The notes beneath the pieces were generated by a model. The model ran no database searches and was not told the DNA's origin. It saw nothing but the letters and a program-made list of their open reading frames with translations. A DNA stretch of 64,000 bases from Drosophila miranda. Its lineage: Eukaryota > Arthropoda > Insecta > Diptera > Drosophilidae. The position numbers were made by a program, and so were the translations under genes. This document shows positions 60,501-64,000 of this stretch, one piece after another. Position 1 is the stretch's first letter; each line of letters starts with the position of its first letter. The stretch is from the NCBI RefSeq assembly GCF_003369915.1, contig NC_046676.1, positions 4,650,001 to 4,714,000 on the forward strand. The letters run 5' to 3'.

Positions 60501-61102
60501 CAAAGTCTTGGGACGCGTAAAATCGAAGCTCTTGCGGCGACTTGTCATTTCTGGCAGTTCTGGCAACTTGCTCAACGACAGATCCTGCAACTTTTTGCCC
60601 CCAAACTCACGCACAAAGGCATTCTCGTCCAGTGAACGCGTGATCTTCTGTGCGTTGTTCAGTTTCTTTAGTGAGACAGGTGCGGGCATGGCCTTGGGCA
60701 TGGACAGAGGCACACTCAACTCATTTGGCTTCTTCATGGAGCCGCCGCGCACCGAAAAGTCAAAGCTGGGCAGCTGCTCCACGGGTGAACTCTCGAATTT
60801 ATTGGCCAACTCCTTGACACTGAAAGATGGCGATTTGCTGACTGGCATGGCTGGCATTGGTGCCAGATGGAGTTCTGTTGGCAGCTCGAGCTCCTGTTCC
60901 ATGTTGTCGGGCAAACTGTCGAGACTATCCAATTCGATTCGATCACTGTTGACGTTTGGTTTGAGGTCTGGCTCTAAAATGAGTTTCGTTTCCTCGCCAC
61001 GTAGATTTTCGTAGACTGTTTTCGGTTTTCGTAGCTCAATGTTTTCGTAGAGCAATTGGGATTCCTGCTCATCCTCTTCGGTTGTAGTGACGCTTGAACC
61101 AG
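57573..61102 (-). CDS. CdGAPr: Chimeric CdGAPr-derived reading frame, copy 3 (PX replaced, SH3-RhoGAP intact)
   Basis: Three exons in phase, 59599-61102, 57890-59536 and 57573-57822, give about 1132 open codons. The first about 218 residues are Ser/Pro/Leu-rich and contain LLYENIELRKPKTVYENL and RRKSFDFTRPKTL. This part is fused inside an exon at 60446 to LTWLQLDNKGRR, where copies 1 and 2 have the end of PX. SH3 and RhoGAP follow with all motifs (GIYRLSG, ELPNPL, NLAIVWAPN), then a long tail. The frame ends in a TAA at 57573-57575 that is created by the inverted junction. The foreign 5' part starts at a good acceptor (TTTTTGTAG|CT, phase 1), so it was an internal exon, possibly from further along the same parent gene. 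No start exon is visible on this strand. Function unproven. Confidence 0.6.
57579..58984. repeat. Spacer (loop) of the inverted repeat, 1406 bp
   Basis: The spacer is single-copy in the window apart from 58894-58984, whose reverse complement matches copy 1 at about 50499-50575. It encodes the tail of copy 3 on the minus strand, including a 67-bp intron at 57823-57889. Confidence 0.8.
58985..60446 (-). repeat. Inverted repeat, right arm (1462 bp)
   Basis: Reverse complement of 56117-57578. Differences from the left arm seen at protein level are Ala to Thr, Pro to Leu and Leu to Met in the SH3/linker exon, and Tyr to Ser in the next exon. Confidence 0.92.
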
Positions 61103-61332
61103 CTACAAAAATATTACTACTACAACAACAAAAATAAAAGAACGGAAAAAAAAAAAAAACTAATCAAAAATTTTAAATCCAGGGAATATCGTAATTGCGT
61201 TTAGCGCCCCTATTGCTCGTGATCGACGGGTACTTTTTGGGCAGACGGTCGGACTCGGGAGAGAGTCGGCCGCGGTTATGTTAACTCGAGGGAAATGGTG
61301 GTTGGCACTTTCGCTGTTAGGAGGGTTCGTGA
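61103..61332. other. Short region between head-to-head RhoGAP pieces
   Basis: The 230-bp gap between the minus-strand chimeric exon and the plus-strand putative start. It holds an A-run at about 61147-61160. Possibly 5' UTR or promoter of copy 4. Confidence 0.35.
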
Positions 61333-62942
61333 ATGCAAGTCCAGCTACGGTCGCTCTTTTCGATTTTGGGCCCCACTTCAGAAGGTAGTGTTTGTGGTGG
61401 AAAGAGGAAATATTAGCGGAAAAACATAACTAAACCTCGCGCCAGTGCTAAATCAAAGAAAAAAAGACAAACAAAAGAATCGTGTTGCTTTCAAATTATA
61501 CCATAAAGAAATCGAAAAGAAATTTGCCACCCCAGTAAGGGGGCGTTCCATTCTGACCCCACGCCGGAGGCAAGGCATCCGAAAGTGGTCTCTTTTTTTT
61601 GTTTCGGACGGCCATTTGCAAGTTAATATAACAAGAGTGCCAATCGCCACATAGCGGTAAGTTGGACATTGGGGTTTAGGTGTCGCTAGGTAGTGTTAAA
61701 TGGAACATGGGTTTTCTTGTATTACAGAATTGGCACGTTGTGCCAAGCAGATTTCCAAGGGAGAATAGCGGAAAAAGATAATTGGGATCGATGACCGAGC
61801 CGGCCGCAGCCACAACCAGCTGGCCATAGAAAGGGAAGAGAAGAGACTGCGCTCCCGAAAAAAAAAAAAAAAGCACAAGAACCGATCGAATTCGCCGCTG
61901 GCGCAGAGAAGCGCAAGGCAGAGAGTCCGCCGCTCCAGCTGTGGGTCCGACTCAGTGCATCAGCAGCATCGTCGGCGCCGGGAAGCTGCGAAACTAAAAG
62001 CAGAATATTGAACATTTTTTTTGGCCCCCAAGTTTTTTTTGCGTAAATATCTTGCCCTCGGCCGACCTGGCTTAGAAAAAAAAAAGTAGAGGAAATAAAA
62101 ACCCAGATCAAAATTATACCCATGAGCCAATAGGCAAGGTCTTAGTGAGTACGAATACAAATACCTTGCTCCCCTTTCGGCAGTGTAGCGCCGTTAATTC
62201 AGTCTTGCTTTTCTTTTCCCTTAAACCGTAAGGGCTAGCCCTATGTGGAGCCCAAAGAAAAGACAGGCATAAGGGAATAGAATTACAATATCAATGCTCA
62301 AAAGCAAAGAAAAAAAGCAGTCCCCCGAAAGCCTCTGCGCGCCTTGTTCTTTCTCTTCTTTTCTCTTTTTGTTGTTGTGCTCTCCCAATAAAATTACATT
62401 TACAGCAATTATAGCAAGCGGATCGTCTTCGACAAAAGCGCTTTTGGAGATGGATGGCACGTAAGTGAAAGAATATTGCTTTACTCTAAATAAATTGCAT
62501 GCATGAGCGTGAGAGAAGGAGAGGTATAGGAAAGAAAGAGGGGAGAGGTAAAACAGTTGGGCAGATCCACATGCCGGAAGAGATAGCAAGAACAGTAACC
62601 ATGGGTTTTTTGTTGTTGTCACAAATGCTCTGTTAAATTTGTATGCCAGTTTAGCGGCTACCTCCTATATACATATACTGTTTTTTTATTATATACACAT
62701 TTAATTCTTTTTTTTCTATTTAGTTATAATTCTTCTATTTTAATTATTATTAGTATTATTTTAATTTCCAACCTGGAATATTCTCGAATCCTGTTGTTCG
62801 CTAAAATAGTTATTGAGTCAATTGGGAGTTTAAGTAGAGTAGGGAAATGCCCCTGTGTCAAGTAATAAATAAGTTTTAAAATGAAATCGATAATGAACTA
62901 AATTATTTTAGGGCGCCATGCCGAGTGGATTATGGAAATGAA
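61333..62942 (+). CDS. CdGAPr: Probable N-terminal exons of a CdGAPr copy (copy 4, incomplete)
   Basis: Three small exons, 61333-61384, 62406-62460 and 62912-62942, have good splice sites (AGAAG|GTAGTG; TTTACAG, GGCAC|GTAAGT; TTTTAG, GAA|GTGAGT). They join in one frame of 46 codons: MQVQLRSLFSILGPTSEA, then SGSSSTKALLEMDG, then APCRVDYGNE. The ATG has a TGA directly upstream in frame. The last exon ends in phase 0, exactly what the PX exon of copies 1 and 2 needs (its first codons are KSCRFPKLEE). The match of phase is the main argument; I do not know this N-terminus by sequence. The next exon is absent here and may be off the right edge or lost. A competing frame is described under findings. 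Confidence 0.4.
61385..62405 (+). other. Putative intron 1 of copy 4
   Basis: Contains homopolymer A and T runs (61860-61872, 62018-62041) and no coding sequence I can support. Confidence 0.35.
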
Positions 62943-63547
62943 GTGAGTCTGGGGGATTTAGGGATCATCGGCCACTAATATGGCTTTGCGGCCCAGATGG
63001 TCCAGGTAGGGTGGGCAAAACGCTGCTACACCTACAGCTACTCAGCAGCACAACCCGTACTTCAGCATGTTCTGTTTTCTTTGCAGAGCAACCTCTATGT
63101 GTGCATAGCTTGTCACTCTTGGTAGTTTCTTTTCTGTATGGCCAGTCCGATCGATCATGTGTTAGGGAGGAAAACAGCACGCGAAATCAATATTATTATA
63201 TGTATCCAATGCGAGCAGGTAGCACAGTGGTAAATCCTCACCCCCCCCTTTGCCGACGACAAATAGAAGCCGGAACCAGCGCGTGCTCCTCTGGTCGCTA
63301 CAATAAGATCAGCTCGTTATGATAGCGTATCGCTATACGTTGTATGCTACACGGTCAGTTCCTGATGCTCCAAGAGCTGTTGCTGTTGCTGCTGCTGCTG
63401 CTCCTTTTCCAATTGCAGCAATTGCTCTGTGCAATTGCTCTCTGGACTCTGGATACCTGCCGACCTCCAGTTTAAATCAGGCTTCCCGGGGCAAGCGGGC
63501 TATGCCTCGGGTGACCATCCCCTTCCCGCCTACTCGTGGGAACTACT
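62943..63547. other. Region before the right-edge retroelement
   Basis: Intron-like sequence at the left; a GCT/GTT-rich run at about 63378-63403; then GC-richer sequence from about 63440 that is likely the 5' leader of the element that follows. Confidence 0.4.
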
Positions 63548-64000
63548 ATGCCAAATAATAAATATATAAAAACCAACAAAGCCGCAAAGGAGCTCGGTAC
63601 TCCTCTTAAAGTACCGGAGGGACAAGCCAATCCCTCTGCACCAGCGCCTGGGAAACCGGGTCCAAAGAAGACGGGGAAGGAGACTGAGTCGGTCCACCGT
63701 CTTCAGGCAGCAGCCGCAGCGAGGGGGGGCCCGAAAAGCCAATCGGGTCCTTCCAAGTCGGGTGGCTCCAAGGGCGAAGCGGATACCGGGGTGGCTGCCA
63801 AGCAGAGCGTAATCGCGGCTGGTAAGCGCACCGGGACCGAAGAACCCTTGGGAGCCCCGGCGGGCAGCGTCTCTGCACCACGGGGAGGAAAGCCGTCGTA
63901 CCAGGACAGGAGACGAGCGGCTTTCATCCTGTGCAACGAAGACCCGAACTTCAAGGCGTCAGCCGAAGGAAAGGAGCAGAGGCTGTGGGCCTGCTCAATC
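63548..64000 (+). mobile_element. Putative ORF1 start of a non-LTR retrotransposon, cut by the window edge
   Basis: An ATG at 63548 opens a frame that stays open to the last base (151 codons). The product is rich in Lys, Gly, Ala, Pro and Ser with low hydrophobicity, then turns into SYQDRRRAAFILCNEDPNF. This matches the basic, disordered start of ORF1 (gag-like) proteins in jockey-superfamily elements. The GC content is higher than in the flanks. Identity is inferred from composition; the family cannot be fixed here. It may be the same family as the fragment at 50576-51274. Confidence 0.45.

Noticed and set aside
60466..61014. 182-codon plus-strand frame
   Set aside because: Antisense to the open, spliced chimeric RhoGAP exon, which has the better evidence.
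1..64000. tRNA, rRNA, CRISPR array or bacterial-type operon signals
   Set aside because: I saw no cloverleaf with A and B boxes, no rRNA stretch and no regularly spaced direct repeats of CRISPR type. The genome is animal, so CRISPR is not expected.

Overview
The window is eukaryotic and reads as a Drosophila genome of the Sophophora type, but not D. melanogaster itself. Evidence: short GT-AG introns, (CAG)n-rich low-complexity DNA, DRE-type promoter boxes, and proteins close to but different from the D. melanogaster products. The recognisable anchor genes (Epac, Cyp6a2, SdhB) are, as I recall, neighbours in 42C-D of D. melanogaster 2R (Muller element C). An obscura-group species is my guess, not proven.

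Region 1 (1-28.3 kb, minus strand): the N-terminal half of Epac, the cAMP-gated Rap exchange factor. Nine coding exons in consistent phase give CNB-A, DEP and the start of CNB-B. The REM, RA and CDC25 parts lie off the left edge. A 17.9-kb intron holds a complete two-exon Cyp6a2 (506 aa) on the same strand. Region 2 (28.3-39.9 kb): no gene I can support.

Region 3 (39.9-45.5 kb): a compact gene cluster. It has a sperm-type leucyl aminopeptidase that has lost metal ligands and carries a 2-nt frameshift (minus), SdhB (plus, 297 aa), an APC15-like subunit (minus, 109 aa) and ubiquitin-like 5 (minus, 73 aa).

Region 4 (45.3-63 kb): a young, rearranged duplication block. Unit A (45276-50498) and unit B (51275-57578) are near-identical direct copies. 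Each carries UBL5 sequence, an intronless gene for a secreted eight-cysteine peptide (91 aa, identical in both), a DINE-1/INE-1-like element (two in tandem in B) and a piece of a PX-SH3-RhoGAP gene of the CdGAPr/ARHGAP32 family. A non-LTR retrotransposon fragment separates A from B. Unit B runs tail-to-tail into a third, inverted RhoGAP copy, giving a palindrome with two 1462-bp arms around a 1406-bp spacer. The inverted copy is an open chimeric reading frame of about 1132 codons in which foreign sequence replaces PX. Three small plus-strand exons further right fit the N-terminus of the same RhoGAP gene. The right edge (63.5-64 kb) looks like the start of another non-LTR element.

The most notable feature is the RhoGAP block. 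It holds several partial copies, an inverted pair able to give a long hairpin RNA, and a duplicated small secreted-peptide gene. This is the architecture expected of a recent amplification that could feed an endo-siRNA (hpRNA) pathway. That function is inference only.
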